Below, one piece after another: positions 1 through 9,943 of a stretch of DNA of 64,000 bases. Source of the stretch: Aegilops tauschii subsp. strangulata. Taxonomy: Eukaryota > Streptophyta > Magnoliopsida > Poales > Poaceae. The DNA is taken from positions 350,491,267 to 350,555,266 of the forward strand of contig NC_053040.3 in NCBI RefSeq assembly GCF_002575655.3, written 5' to 3'. Position 1 is the stretch's first letter, and each line of letters opens with the position of its first letter. A model generated the notes under the pieces. The model saw nothing but the letters and a program-made list of their open reading frames with translations. It had not been told where the DNA came from and made no database searches. The position numbers were made by a program, and so were the translations under genes.

Positions 1-1150
1 GTCAAGGGTGACCGACACGTGGCATCCACCGTAATGGGTTGCCGTTAAGCTATCGGGTCTGGTTTTGGATCCGATAACCCGCTAATAGCCCGGACCAATG
101 AGAATTTTCCACATGTAAAATTTTCATTGGCCGGAGGAAACACGTGTTGGCTCACCGTTGGGACAGATGTCATCCATTCATTGGACAGGAAGCGCCTATG
201 ATACGTCGACACATGGCACGGCCCAACAGAGGCCCGTTCTGGTGAAAAGGCCGACCCATTTGACTTGGTCAAAAGGTAATGGGCCGGCCCACGGAAAGCC
301 TGTTAACGGCATGTTCGTATATAGCCCATTTACGGCCTGCTAACTCACGACCCGTTATGGCCTATCGGAATTAAGCAACAATAGCTTCATCTAGGTCGTG
401 CAATATGATTCCAGCCTGTTGTAACCTGGCCCATGTATGGCCGATGATGTCTTTCGGCCCATACGAGGCCATTTGTAACTCTTGGCGCATTAACGGCCCA
501 TGGTGAATCTGGCCCGCAGTGAATAGTGTACCCCTTTATACCCATTAACGACCCATTATTCCATTGGGCCGTTTCCAACCCATGTTATCTTTCAGCCTTC
601 TCAGGGCCCATTTATTCTTGGGCTCATTTCCAGTATTCGGTTACTTACGGCCCGTTACTGGCCTTTTCTGCTTGTGGGCCAAATTTAGCCCGCGGTTACA
701 ACCGGCCCGTTTGCGGCCCGTTAATCCGTTGGGCCATTTTCATAGCGTCATCAAATATGGCCGATTAACGACAGCCCGTTATTGTCGGCCCATGAATGGA
801 CGATTCCAAATCTATCCCGTTTACGACCCATAATGCGGTATGTTATTGGCCCATGTTTGGCCTATCGATCATACGGCACATAGAAGGCCCATTGATGCTA
901 CGGCCCGTAGAAGGCCCATTGTTTCTACGGCCCTTAGAAGGCCCATTGTTTCTACGGCCCTTAGAAGGCCCATTGTTTCTACGGCCCGCAGGTGGCCCAT
1001 GGTAACTACAGTAAATATGTAGCCCATGGTTATTGTGGCCTAGTTTTAAAAAATAGGTTATTGCGGCCACTAGCAAACCGCGAAAAAAGAACTGCACTGA
1101 CTACAAGCAAACAAATAAACAAGACAACAAGGAAATAAATAAGCAAGAAA
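1..1150. repeat. GGCCCATT-rich CACTA-like subterminal region
   Basis: Short motifs of the type GGCCCATT, CGGCCCGTTA and GGCCGTTAAC recur on both strands every 20-40 bases through the first kilobase. Such dense, degenerate, direct and inverted short repeats are typical of the subterminal regions of grass CACTA transposons, where transposase binds. No open reading frame here looks like a protein. The element terminus is not in the window, so the assignment is inferred from texture and from the coiled-coil last exon that follows. Confidence 0.4.
873..1007. repeat. 27-bp tandem repeat, 5 copies
   Basis: Five head-to-tail 27-base units start at 873, 900, 927, 954 and 981. Each begins ACGGC and contains GGCCCAT. 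The middle three are nearly identical and the outer two are diverged. The array lies inside the GGCCCATT-rich region and appears to be a local expansion of its motif. Confidence 0.9.
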
Positions 1151-1330
1151 CTTACGCTAGGCTATCACGGCTATTACACATATTACATCCACTAGGCATC
1201 AAAGTTCGCCACCAGTGCAAATATAGGGAACAAAGCAGCATATCATATACACTGGTTGTCAAAGTTGGCGACCGGTGCAAATAAACGCCGCAGCAAAACA
1301 AGTCCAGAACTGAAACCACTTCAGAAGAGC

Positions 1331-1768
1331 TCAAGAAACAATATCCTGGGTACCCATAATGCTGGCAAGATGCTTAGCAAGCTTATTAACTTTCTCTTGT
1401 TTGGCGCATAAATCCTCCAGCACTTGCTGTTGCACCAGAAAGTATGCATCTGAATTCTGCAGGGACTTCCTTAGTCCTTCGGCTTCCTGTTGCATAACAT
1501 CTGATCGATGTCTTTCAACTTGAAGTTGAGACTCAAGAAGCCGAACTGATTCAGGCAGCGAGTTCGAAGAGCTGGTGCCAGCAGTAGTAGCCAGTAACTC
1601 GAACACTACATCAAGACAGGACTTTGGGGTTGTCTCAGTGTCTTCAATATAGTTTTTATCACCTTTCTTGGAGACCAACAGGGATGTCTCACTATCTTGA
1701 ACCTTATCTGCATTACTTCCTTTACCATTGCATAACGGGGTACTTTTCTCCAATATTTTATCCGTGTT
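1331..1768 (-). CDS. Last exon of a coiled-coil protein, probably CACTA-associated
   Basis: A 145-codon minus-strand exon is preceded by a good acceptor (TTTTTTAG at 1769-1770) and ends in a stop at 1331. The N-terminal half is Ser/Thr/Asp-rich. The C-terminal half, from LPESVRLLESQLQVERH to LAKHLASIMG, is a predicted amphipathic coiled coil. Coiled-coil C termini like this occur in the accessory proteins of plant En/Spm (CACTA) elements, which fits the subterminal repeats to the left. No catalytic motif is visible. Upstream exons would lie at higher coordinates but could not be joined with certainty; the repeated exons at 2.4-4.9 kb are candidates. It may equally be a host gene fragment. Confidence 0.5.
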   Translation of the reverse strand, partial: NTDKILEKSTPLCNGKGSNADKVQDSETSLLVSKKGDKNYIEDTETTPKSCLDVVFELLATTAGTSSSNSLPESVRLLESQLQVERHRSDVMQQEAEGLRKSLQNSDAYFLVQQQVLEDLCAKQEKVNKLAKHLASIMGTQDIVS

Positions 1769-2416
1769 CTAAAAAAGAAACAAACAAACACATCACAGGT
1801 TTACAATGTAGTATATGAAACTCATTTTGTTAAAGCAGTTCAGTAGTAAGGTGGACAAGATAACAACATGAAACAAACATATATCTATGTAGTATGGTCA
1901 CTGTATGGTCTATATCATTCTAGTTTATGTTGCCAAATCAAGATAGATACAGTTCGAATCATATCTATTTAAGACAAAGCAGCATAGACAGAATATAAGT
2001 GTGGGAAACTACACAACAATAACAACACTTGTAATGTGCATGGCATGAGAACATAACTGTTTATTCAATTGAAACTGAAATCAACATAGAGCAAGTTACA
2101 ATAGCAAACATGTCAAAGAAATAGGTTTAAAACATACCTATTGCGCCATTGGAGTTTCAATTGCATCCTTCAAATTTGAAATTAGTTGGTATGAGTAAAT
2201 GCAGTGATGCAAGAGCAAAGTAGTATGAACCATAGCTACGGAACCTGACCTGAGAACAATTCTTCTTCTGCTTTAAGCGTTGACTTGGGGTTCAGAGTGG
2301 TGGTCCTCGTGCTTTGGGCACGACAGTTGCCTTACTAACTGCTCGTGTTTGGGTTCTCTGTGGTGGAGAGGGTGCTGTGTCAACTGGAACTGGGTTACTA
2401 TCTGCTGGGGTTGGGG
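1769..2416. other. AT-rich, no gene seen
   Basis: I see no convincing exon, RNA gene or element terminus here. It is best read as an intron between the exon at 1331-1768 and the exon-like copies at higher coordinates. Confidence 0.4.
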
Positions 2417-2610
2417 TTAGAAGGGGTGTAGCTGGTTCTCTGTCCAACTGGGTAGGGGTACAATCTGCGGAGTCTGTGTTATGTGTGGTGGGGCTGGTTC
2501 TTGGGCAAGTACAACCGTGGTTCTATCTGCATCGACAGGTAGGACGATCGTTTCTGAAGACCGTGTTTTTACTCCCACAGATACTGCCATCACCCCTCCA
2601 ATTGAAATGG
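2417..2610 (-). pseudogene. Repeated exon, copy 1 (diverged)
   Basis: Minus-strand exon-like segment that begins after an acceptor CAG at 2611-2613 with the codons for a short ISIGG peptide, then the shared core VGVKTRSSETIVLPVDADR. It aligns with the copies at 3750-3921 and 4244-4414 (core SGVKTRSLEQTMLPAEAD) but then diverges into a Pro/Thr-rich tail and lacks their acidic DDQSY motif. Function is unknown. It is probably a decayed member of a tandemly duplicated exon set. Confidence 0.45.
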
Positions 2611-2798
2611 CTGATAAACAAGAAAAATAATTCAATGTATACACATTGTAAGATAGACAGGTGCAATGGATAGTAGGGAAGAAAACAGGGCATGAAATAA
2701 TTCACATTTATGTTGTCTAACCAAACAGAATAGCAGGACATAATTTCACATATATGATGGCTAATTAAACAGGATAGCATGACACAATTTCACATGTA

Positions 2799-3298
2799 CT
2801 AGCAAGATGCCCATGCATTGCACGGAACAACAAAATGCATTTTTTTTACAAAACACCTATTGTGATTGACCCATGCAGGAGTAATCCAATGTGTAAAAAC
2901 TAATGATATCTCAAAATTTTTATCAGAAAAATGGTATCTCAAGAATTTCATCGAAAAAATGATATCTCGAGAAAGATGAGAGATAAGGTGAGGAGGAGTG
3001 GGGCGTGGTGGTGACTGGTGGTCGGACTAGGCGGAGGCATGGGGATGGACGGCGCCGGCAGGCGGCCACCATGCCAGATTGTTCCGGAGACTTCCTTTTT
3101 TAGTTGCTCAGCAATGAGGTTGTGGGAGATAAGGATGAACGAGGCAAGGCCTTATCTATAAATGTGGAGGGAGGTGTGGTTTTTTTTGTAAAATTGTCAT
3201 AGTTTGCTTTCTATCCGCCAGATATAGATCAGACGGTCTATATTACAAGATGGCAGGCACACCATCATCACCAACTTGGTTTTTTATAAGAGTAGAGA
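2799..3298 (-). mobile_element. Non-autonomous Helitron, 500 bp
   Basis: Read on the minus strand the element starts TCTCTACTCTTATAAAA (3298 downward) and ends with a short hairpin (CCGTGCAATGCATGG), an 8-base spacer and CTAG at 2802-2799. It is flanked by host A on the 5' side and T on the 3' side, as Helitrons require. It has no coding capacity. A second copy with the same ends lies at 25599-26110, which fixes both boundaries. It separates repeated exon copies 1 and 2. Confidence 0.8.
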
Positions 3299-3749
3299 TG
3301 ATGGCTAACTAAATAGGATAGAATGACATACTTCAAAATATGATGACTATGTAAACAGGATGACATGATATAACTATAGGATGTGTCTATTAAAGTGGTT
3401 GGCATGCCATAAATCACAAATATGCCATCGATGGAAACATGATGGCATGATATAATTCCCGGATAGAATGACATAATTCAAAATATGATGACTACATAAA
3501 CAAGATGAGATGATATAACTACATTATGTCTTTAGAAAATGGGTTGGCATGGCATAATTCAGATACATGCTGTCTATGTAAACATCATGGCATGATATAA
3601 TTCAAATATATGATTTATATACTAAGCAAGTGAGCAGAGGGCAATCGCATATATGATGTGTCAACTAAGGAGATGGCATTCAATATTGTGTATATGATGT
3701 AAAAACTAAGCATTGCAATACAACATATGCACGATATGAGTAATATAAC

Positions 3750-3921
3750 CCTGCCAAGTTTGAGCATACACCTCAGGGGGATAATAGGACTGGTCATCTG
3801 CATCTGAATCCTCCTCTAAAGAGCTATCCTTAACCAGCAAGATATCTGCTTCAGCAGGTAGCATTGTCTGCTCTAAAGACCTTGTTTTCACTCCAGATTT
3901 CTCCATCACCAATTCAAATGG
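3750..3921 (-). pseudogene. Repeated exon, copy 2 (open)
   Basis: This 172-bp minus-strand exon is bounded by acceptor CATCAG (ends 3922) and donor GTTATA (3749). Its reading frame is open and encodes FELVMEKSGVKTRS, then an acidic stretch (EEDSDADDQSYYPPEVYAQTW). It is the best preserved of the four copies. The protein family is not recognised. The acidic SYYPPEV..TW ending also appears in copy 4. Confidence 0.5.
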
Positions 3922-4243
3922 CTGATGCACAGGAAGAGCAGTTGAATATACAAACATTGTCGACAAATGCAACGAGGAATACAAAAAAGGATGGCATGAT
4001 ATAATTCACATATATGACGCTTGGCTAAACAACATGGCATTACATAATTCACATATATAATGCCTTGCAACAAGATAGCATTGCATAATTCACATATATA
4101 ATGTCTTGCAACAAGATGACATTGCATAATTCACATATATGGTAATTAGACACTAAACAGGTGGCATTCACACAAAGCATGTCTAAACTAAGCAAATGAC
4201 ATAGCAATGCAACATACCATATGCACGATATGAGCAACATAAC

Positions 4244-4414
4244 CCTGCCAAGTTAGAGCATGCACCTTGGGGGGGAATAGGACTGGTCATCTGTCTCTGT
4301 ATCCTCCTCTGCGGAGCTATCCATAACCAGCAAGACATGCGCTTCGTCAGATAGCATTGTCTGCTCTAAAGACCTTGTTTCCACTCCTGATTTTTCCATG
4401 ACCGTGCCGAATGG
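4244..4414 (-). pseudogene. Repeated exon, copy 3 (frameshifted)
   Basis: This 171-bp copy of the exon at 3750-3921 is one base shorter. It encodes VMEKSGVETRSLEQTMLSDEA and an acidic DTETDDQSYSPP segment. A one-base indel in the C-rich stretch before PPE throws it out of frame. The acceptor AG of copy 2 is CAT here. Both changes point to loss of function. The spacing to copy 2, about 490 bp, suggests a tandem duplication of exon plus intron. Confidence 0.5.
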
Positions 4415-4702
4415 ATGATGCACAGGAAGAGTAATTGAATGTACTAAAATTGTTGACAAATTTAACACGTAATAAAAAAATGATGGCATAATATAATTCA
4501 CATATAAGATGACTGGCTAACCAGGGTAGCATTGCCAAATTCACATATATCATGCCTGGCTAAACAAGATGGCATTGCATGATTCACATATACGATAAAG
4601 AAACTAAACAGATGGCATTGACACAAATCATGTCTAAACTAAGCATATGACATATTTGATGTATACAGTAAGCAATGCAAGGCACCATATGCATGATATT
4701 AC

Positions 4703-4936
4703 CAACATCAGCATGCCAAGTTAGAGCGAAGACCTCAGGGGGTAAATAGGAGTGGTCTTCTCCTTCTGAATCCCCCTTAGAACAATTATCTTCCTCTTGA
4801 TTACGATCCGAAATGGGTGGAGGGGGGCTGCCTTTGCGCCCACCATGGAGCGACGTCTGCATGAAATTTTATTGCCACGCAAGGCTCGTCTATTTTGCTC
4901 TACATGTTCAGTTCCATTGTGTACAATAACTGGCAT
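4703..4936 (-). pseudogene. Repeated exon, copy 4, possible 5' exon (frameshifted)
   Basis: The minus strand reads from an ATG at 4934-4936 (MPVIVHNGTEHVEQNRR) in one frame and continues in another frame (PPPPISDRNQEEDNCSKG, then EDHSYLPPEVFALTW) to a donor GTAATA at 4702. The frame change lies near 4845, within a Gly-coding G-rich stretch. The ending matches SYYPPEVYAQTW of copy 2, so this is a longer member of the same exon family and might hold the start of the ancestral gene. Product unknown. Confidence 0.45.
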
Positions 4937-5295
4937 GCATAGGAATAAAACATAGTGAAATTATGTAAGGAGTGCATGCAAAAATCCAGAGTGATGGTAG
5001 CAAACTGTGCATAGACCCAAAACCAATGATAGCAGGCACATAATAACTTTACTTAAAAAATACAGATAATGGCTCCTTTAATGTTTGTTTGCACCCAACA
5101 TGAAACTCATAGTAGACACCCGAGATTAACCAGATAGTAGACAGATAGTACTGATTGTTGCCCCAATATGTACCCCAACCATTTAAAAACTCAAGTTTCA
5201 GCATTAGTTTGGACCTGACTCGGAGTCTAATAGGTGAACACGATGATAAAGTAGCATGTCATCGTATTAAGCGATGCATAACGTAAGCAGACACG
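4937..5295. other. AT-rich flank, nothing identified
   Basis: No exon or element end is visible between the repeated-exon gene and the LTR element insertion site. It may include the promoter of the decayed minus-strand gene. Confidence 0.3.
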
Positions 5296-5300
5296 GAAGA

Positions 5301-6208
5301 TGTCGGCATTCTGGGAACGGGGGTCCCCAGACTTGCCTGCCTGCGGCCCACAGCGTCGCCAAGCCAGCAGGCCGTATGGCCCATCTTCATCAACAAGGCA
5401 TCCGAGACCCTCGCGAGGGTCCAAACCACGCGAGGCGGACGACGCAAGACCTCCTCTGGAGTAGCCTAGCCAGGCAGGCTCGCGAGGAGCGGAGATATCA
5501 AGGTGGGGCAAAACCTCACGAGGCTCTCGTGATGTGAGCCATGACGAACGGCACCAGGCGGGCGCCAGCGCGCGCAGCGTCCTTATTTCCTCTTTGGTGC
5601 TAAAGAGGCCAGCGCAGGCGAAGAGTACCGAGCCATTAGGAAAAGGTTGCTATATTGGTGCAATGAGACCAAGACCAGGAGGACGGCAAGACGGAGGTCA
5701 TCGTGGAGCCCAAGACGGTGTCACCACCAGAGCTTTTCACAGGCGAATACCACTTTTGTCAGGATAGCTTGTACTAGCTGCCCCCCTTCAAATTTGCCTG
5801 CCGTTGTTGGCTCCCTTCCCGATCGACATTTGGGAAGAGGACCAGGGCCTATATAAGTAGAGCTAGCCACCATAGTAGGGGGGCTGGTCTCACCTCATCT
5901 CATCTTGGCTTGATCCAATCCGACCGAGAGCCTAGCCACAAGAACACCTCAACCTCAGGAGGCTGTTCTTCCCTTGTACTGTTCATCATCAGCCCTAGAG
6001 GCAATCCACCACCACCACACTGGAGTAGGGTATTACACCACAACGGTGGCCCAAACCAATATAAACCCCGTGTCTTTCTGTGTTGCGAGTTCGTCGAGTT
6101 CGTTCGCGAGATCTTAGCGAGCTAGGGCGTAGAACGGTAGGAGGGAAAGACTTCGCGCACACCCCAGTGTTCGAACCTTAAGGGTTTGCCGGAACCCCAC
6201 ATCCGACA
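5301..6208 (+). repeat. 5' LTR, 908 bp
   Basis: Starts TGTCGGCATT and ends ATCCGACA, so it has TG...CA termini. It is followed directly by the primer-binding site. A TATATAAG-like promoter motif lies near 5852-5859, followed by sequence that is conserved in the 3' LTR. Confidence 0.9.
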
Positions 6209-6228
6209 TTTGGCGCGCCAGGTAGGGG
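6209..6228 (+). promoter_or_regulatory. Primer-binding site
   Basis: TTTGGCGCGCCAGGTAGGGG follows the 5' LTR at once. A GGCGCGCCAGGTAGGGG-type site is common in grass Tat/Grande-like Gypsy elements. The priming tRNA was not determined. Confidence 0.7.
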
Positions 6229-6280
6229 TGCGTCGGAGCTTCTTCTCCACCAACCAGCTCGCCGACGCTCCACAGCCACG

Positions 6281-7087
6281 ATGTCCGGTGACTCAAGGGC
6301 CGGCTCTGATCGCTGGGCGGCCTGGCCAGCCTGGGCAGCGTCGCCTGTCCATGAAGATCTCGACCCCGCACTCCAGACGGCGCGAGCGCCGCCAAACTCC
6401 GCCGGGCGCGGATAGCGCGGCCAGGCGTCATCCACCCTCACCCCGCGGCAAGTACGAGCCGCAACGAGAGCGGCGAGTCATGCCACAGCAACGGCGCCGC
6501 ACTCACGGCGGGAGCAAGCAAACATGCGGGCGGCACTCATGGTGGCAAGGGAGCTGCTGCGATGCAGGCTGATGGAGAGCGGCCGGGATATGCTGCTGGA
6601 TGCAACGGCGTTGGGAGCACCACCCTTCTGCTATCGACTTCCTCCTCAGGCCACTGCAGGGCCGCGCGGTGAACCTCACCACATCCGTGTGCCATCAACT
6701 ATGCTCGGGGGCTTCATCAACATCAGCACGGCCAGTGGCGTAGGGGGCTCCGACTCCCCCATGCCGCCCGCGACAAGCACGAGCGCAAGCGTCGCCCTTC
6801 ATGGTCCCAGCCGGATGCCACGCTACCATCCTCAGGACGCCACCCTGGGCCAAGCAACATGGAGCGTGGGGCACCATGGCGAGGTATTCGGGGTGACGGC
6901 CCCGGAAGCCTACATGCCCCGCATGATGGATCAAGGGTACGCGCCAGAGGACGACCTCAGCTCATTCATTGGAGAAGATTGGGGAGAGGGGGCGCTAGGA
7001 GCCGAAGCCTTCCAAGAACCAACGGAGAACCACAACGATCGCGCCGGCAACGGCAACTATAGGGTACCGCTAATCTCTCAGGAATAG
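6281..7087 (+). pseudogene. Truncated gag-like frame with one in-frame stop
   Basis: An ATG at 6281, 72 bases after the LTR, opens a frame that meets TAG at 6413-6415. The same frame then stays open to a stop at 7087 (about 268 codons in all). The second part contains ANMRAALMVARELL, a helical segment like the N terminus of gag in this lineage, and a long low-complexity region. There is no zinc knuckle and no following pol. The position right after the LTR supports gag identity; the sequence itself is weak evidence. Confidence 0.5.
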
Positions 7088-8159
7088 GCTTATGCTAACC
7101 ATGGGCTGCAGATGAATCAGGTTGCAGCGTCGATCGACGACCCTGGCACGGCGGCACCCGTTCCAACAAGGGAGACATGCTAGGGGCCGCCGGGAAGGAG
7201 CCAGGAGCAAGGCCCCTCCCCGCGGCGCGTGATGCCTGGCGACACCCGGAGGTAGGCCCTCTGCCGGGGAGGCCTCGACAACCCTTCCCCCGGCAGAGGA
7301 CCTGTGGTCGCCGGGGGCATCGCTGGCATCCTCTTTCCCTCCTTTGAGTCGTTTCGGTGACCGGTCGGCTCAAAGGAGGTCAAGAGTGGCACAAGGCGGG
7401 GCCCTCGTCTGACGATATGAAGCAAGGCCGGTACCTGTGAAGAAGGCCCAGTGCCTGTGAAGCTCGCCGCCCGTGACACTCTCACGTAATAATGAGTTGG
7501 GGCTGTACACGCCCCGGAGTCTCAGGGGTGCCGGCCTCAGGCCCCGGGGCTCCCTCCCACGCCTAGTGGCAGCACTTAGCTCCGCGCTGGTGAGAATACT
7601 TGAAGACCAGAAGACTAGACTAGGTGCCGGATGCGGCCTTTTGCTTTGGATCTCTCTTTCTGTAGCTTTGCTTTCTAGATCTGGATTTGAGTTGAAACCG
7701 AGTTTTTATCGATGCGCGCGGGGGGAGCCTTTTCTCGTTCGAGCAATTTCTTGCCTTCTGGATCTCATTTTGTCTGGGACTCATGTCGGTCGCTTTCCCC
7801 TCACGAGCTCCTCGCGAGCGGGACTGCGCGAAGCACGCGCACGCCAAGCGCACGCTAGCACTGCAACTGGAGCACACCTCTCGTGGGGCCCCTTCTGACG
7901 GGGCGACAAGCTCCGCACGATTCTCAGAAACTCGACGTCTCGCGAACCAGCTCAAAGCCGGCACTGACTATGGTAAACCATGACAGAAAACTCACACCTG
8001 GATTCATGAGTCCGCGAGGACACAAACTCGCGTTGCATAGGAAAGTAAAAACTGCAGTTTGCTTACATGAGGGGCTCCCCCTCTCAAAATGCTCTTACAA
8101 GTTTTCTAAGGGCCACGCCCGAGTTTGTGCGCGGGATGAAGTGACAGGAGAACAAGGGA
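7088..8159. other. LTR-element internal DNA without gene
   Basis: This GC-rich stretch lies between the gag-like remnant and the 3' end of the antisense gene. Frames exist on both strands but none has recognisable motifs. The pol region expected of an autonomous element is absent. Confidence 0.5.
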
Positions 8160-9879
8160 TCAGCCAGAAATGTCGCTCACTGCGTCACCCGCGGATGCGT
8201 CACTCGCGTCGTCGTCGTCTTCATCGACATCGCCGTCGCCGTCGTCAACAACGTCGCCTTTGTCTGCGACGACCACCACCGCCTCATCCTCATAAGTGAA
8301 GGCCTTGACCAACGCGTCCACATTGTCCTCAACCCAACGCGCTAGGTCGCCCCGGACAGCCGTGGGTACGGGGGCGATGGCGGCGTCGAAATCAAAGTTG
8401 GGGTCGGCATTCAGGAGGTGGCTGAAGACACGGGAGAAAGCGCGCTCGAGCAGGCCATGACCCCTTTCCTCCACAAGCTGGCGAGCTCTGGCAGATCGAG
8501 CCTCCAGGCGCGTCACCACCTCGGTGAAGAAGGTCAGGTGGCTGGCATAATCATTCGAGTGAGGGGCCGGCGCCTCCACGTCTCAAATATGGCCCAGGGC
8601 GATATTGGCCCTGTTCCGGAGATCCTGAAGCATAGGGGCGTGCTCACGCTCCAGCGTTCGTCGCTGGAGCACTTCCTCCATGTTTTGCCTCGCAACGGCC
8701 TCTGCGTCATCAACCCGCCTCCGTAGGGAACGCAACTCGGCGCGGGCGGAGGCCAAGTCCGCCTGCGCCGTAACCAGGGCGGCGGCCGTGGCTTCCGCAC
8801 GCCTCTCAGCCTCGTCCAACCTGGGCCTGAGGGCAGCGGCCCTGCCCTCATCCTCCGCGCCTGCGAGCTTCAGCTTCAGGTCGTACCTGCCCTCCAGATC
8901 TACGCGAACCTCGGCCACCCGGCGATTGACCTCCTCCTCGACTCTGGCCTCGCGAGCCCCGACGGCATCTTCTGCTTGAGCAACTTGACGCTCCCTCATC
9001 TCCAGTCGCTCGAGCTCGAGGCTGCGCTCCACGGCTTCCAGGGCCAGCGCCTCGCCGCGCTTCCGGACCTCCTCATCCTCCGCGGGCGTCCCCCTCAGCG
9101 ATGCAAGGGCGGCCCTGCGCGCCTCCACCTGCTGCTCAAGGGACGCGCTCCAGGCCTGGAGCTCCCACGCGCGCTTCTCCGCAGCCTCGCGACGACAGTC
9201 AGCCTCGCGAGCCTCTTCCAAGGCTCGCGAGCGGGCTTCATGGGCAATCTTGAGGGACGCCTCGGCCTTCGCATTCTCAAGGTCGCGCTGATCGCGGTCG
9301 AGGTTGATGGCCACCTTCAGCTTGCGCTGATCCTCCACCAGCCGGAGACCTTCAGCCTCAAGGCGCGAGTCAACACCAGCGAGCTCTTCACCCAGTCGAC
9401 TCATCGCGCCCATCGCCTCCTGGGAAAGCTCGTGACGAACTACGCTCTGCCCGCGCTCGAGCTCGAACGCTCGGCCCACCTCGTCCTCCAGCTCCGGGGC
9501 AGCGGGCGGGGCGCCAAGTGGCGCGCCACCTCCCAGCAGGGGGCTGGGGGCTGACGCCGCACCCGGCGTCAACCAGTCCTCGCGAGAAGCCCAAGCTGAT
9601 CGAGGCACACTGCATGAAGAGGAGCCGAAGATTGAAGCCAACCAGCTGCTGTCTATGAGCAAAGGAGGGGTCCTGGGTATGCCCACCAGGCTCCACGCCA
9701 GACCATGGGGGAGGAGTGACAATTCCGCGGGCTCAGCGCGCCACGAAGGCGGAGATGCTCCCCCAACCGACCCTGCTCGAGGGGCGGTAAGCAGACCAGG
9801 AACGCTCAGGGCCGATGGGGGAGTCAAGGAAGGATGAGGCCGTTACTCAGGAGGCGCAGCCGCCTCGACGGAAGGAGCC
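8160..9879 (-). pseudogene. Antisense gene of the LTR element, exon 2 (coiled coil, in-frame TGA)
   Basis: The minus strand starts after an acceptor TTCTTCAG (ends 9880). The main frame is open from 9827. It encodes about 300 residues of highly charged coiled coil (Ala/Arg/Glu-rich, from ELERGQSVVRHELSQEAMGA onward). It then has a TGA at 8583-8585 and continues in the same frame to 8160 with a helical domain (HLTFFTEVVTRLEARSARA), ending in a run of Asp. Because the frame is open on both sides of the TGA and the second part is domain-like, the stop looks like a single nonsense mutation. A TAA also closes this frame just downstream of the acceptor. With exon 1 it forms the antisense ORF typical of grass Tat-like elements, whose function is unknown. 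Confidence 0.65.
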
Positions 9880-9943
9880 CTGAAGAACTGTCGTCAGGAG
9901 ATGAAAAACAGCACACAAGGAGCCACAGCGATACGATACTTAC

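Noticed and set aside
873..1007. CRISPR-like regular 27-bp repeat
   Set aside because: Units are adjacent with no spacers, and the setting is a plant genome. It is a plain tandem repeat.
2314..2673. Plus-strand frame of 119 codons rich in Gly and Val
   Set aside because: It overlaps the minus-strand exon copy, has no supporting signal, and its composition reflects a GGTTGGGG-rich repeat.
5274..5856. Plus-strand frames in the LTR, repeated at 11525-12133
   Set aside because: They lie entirely in the two LTR copies and are not conserved as frames between them.
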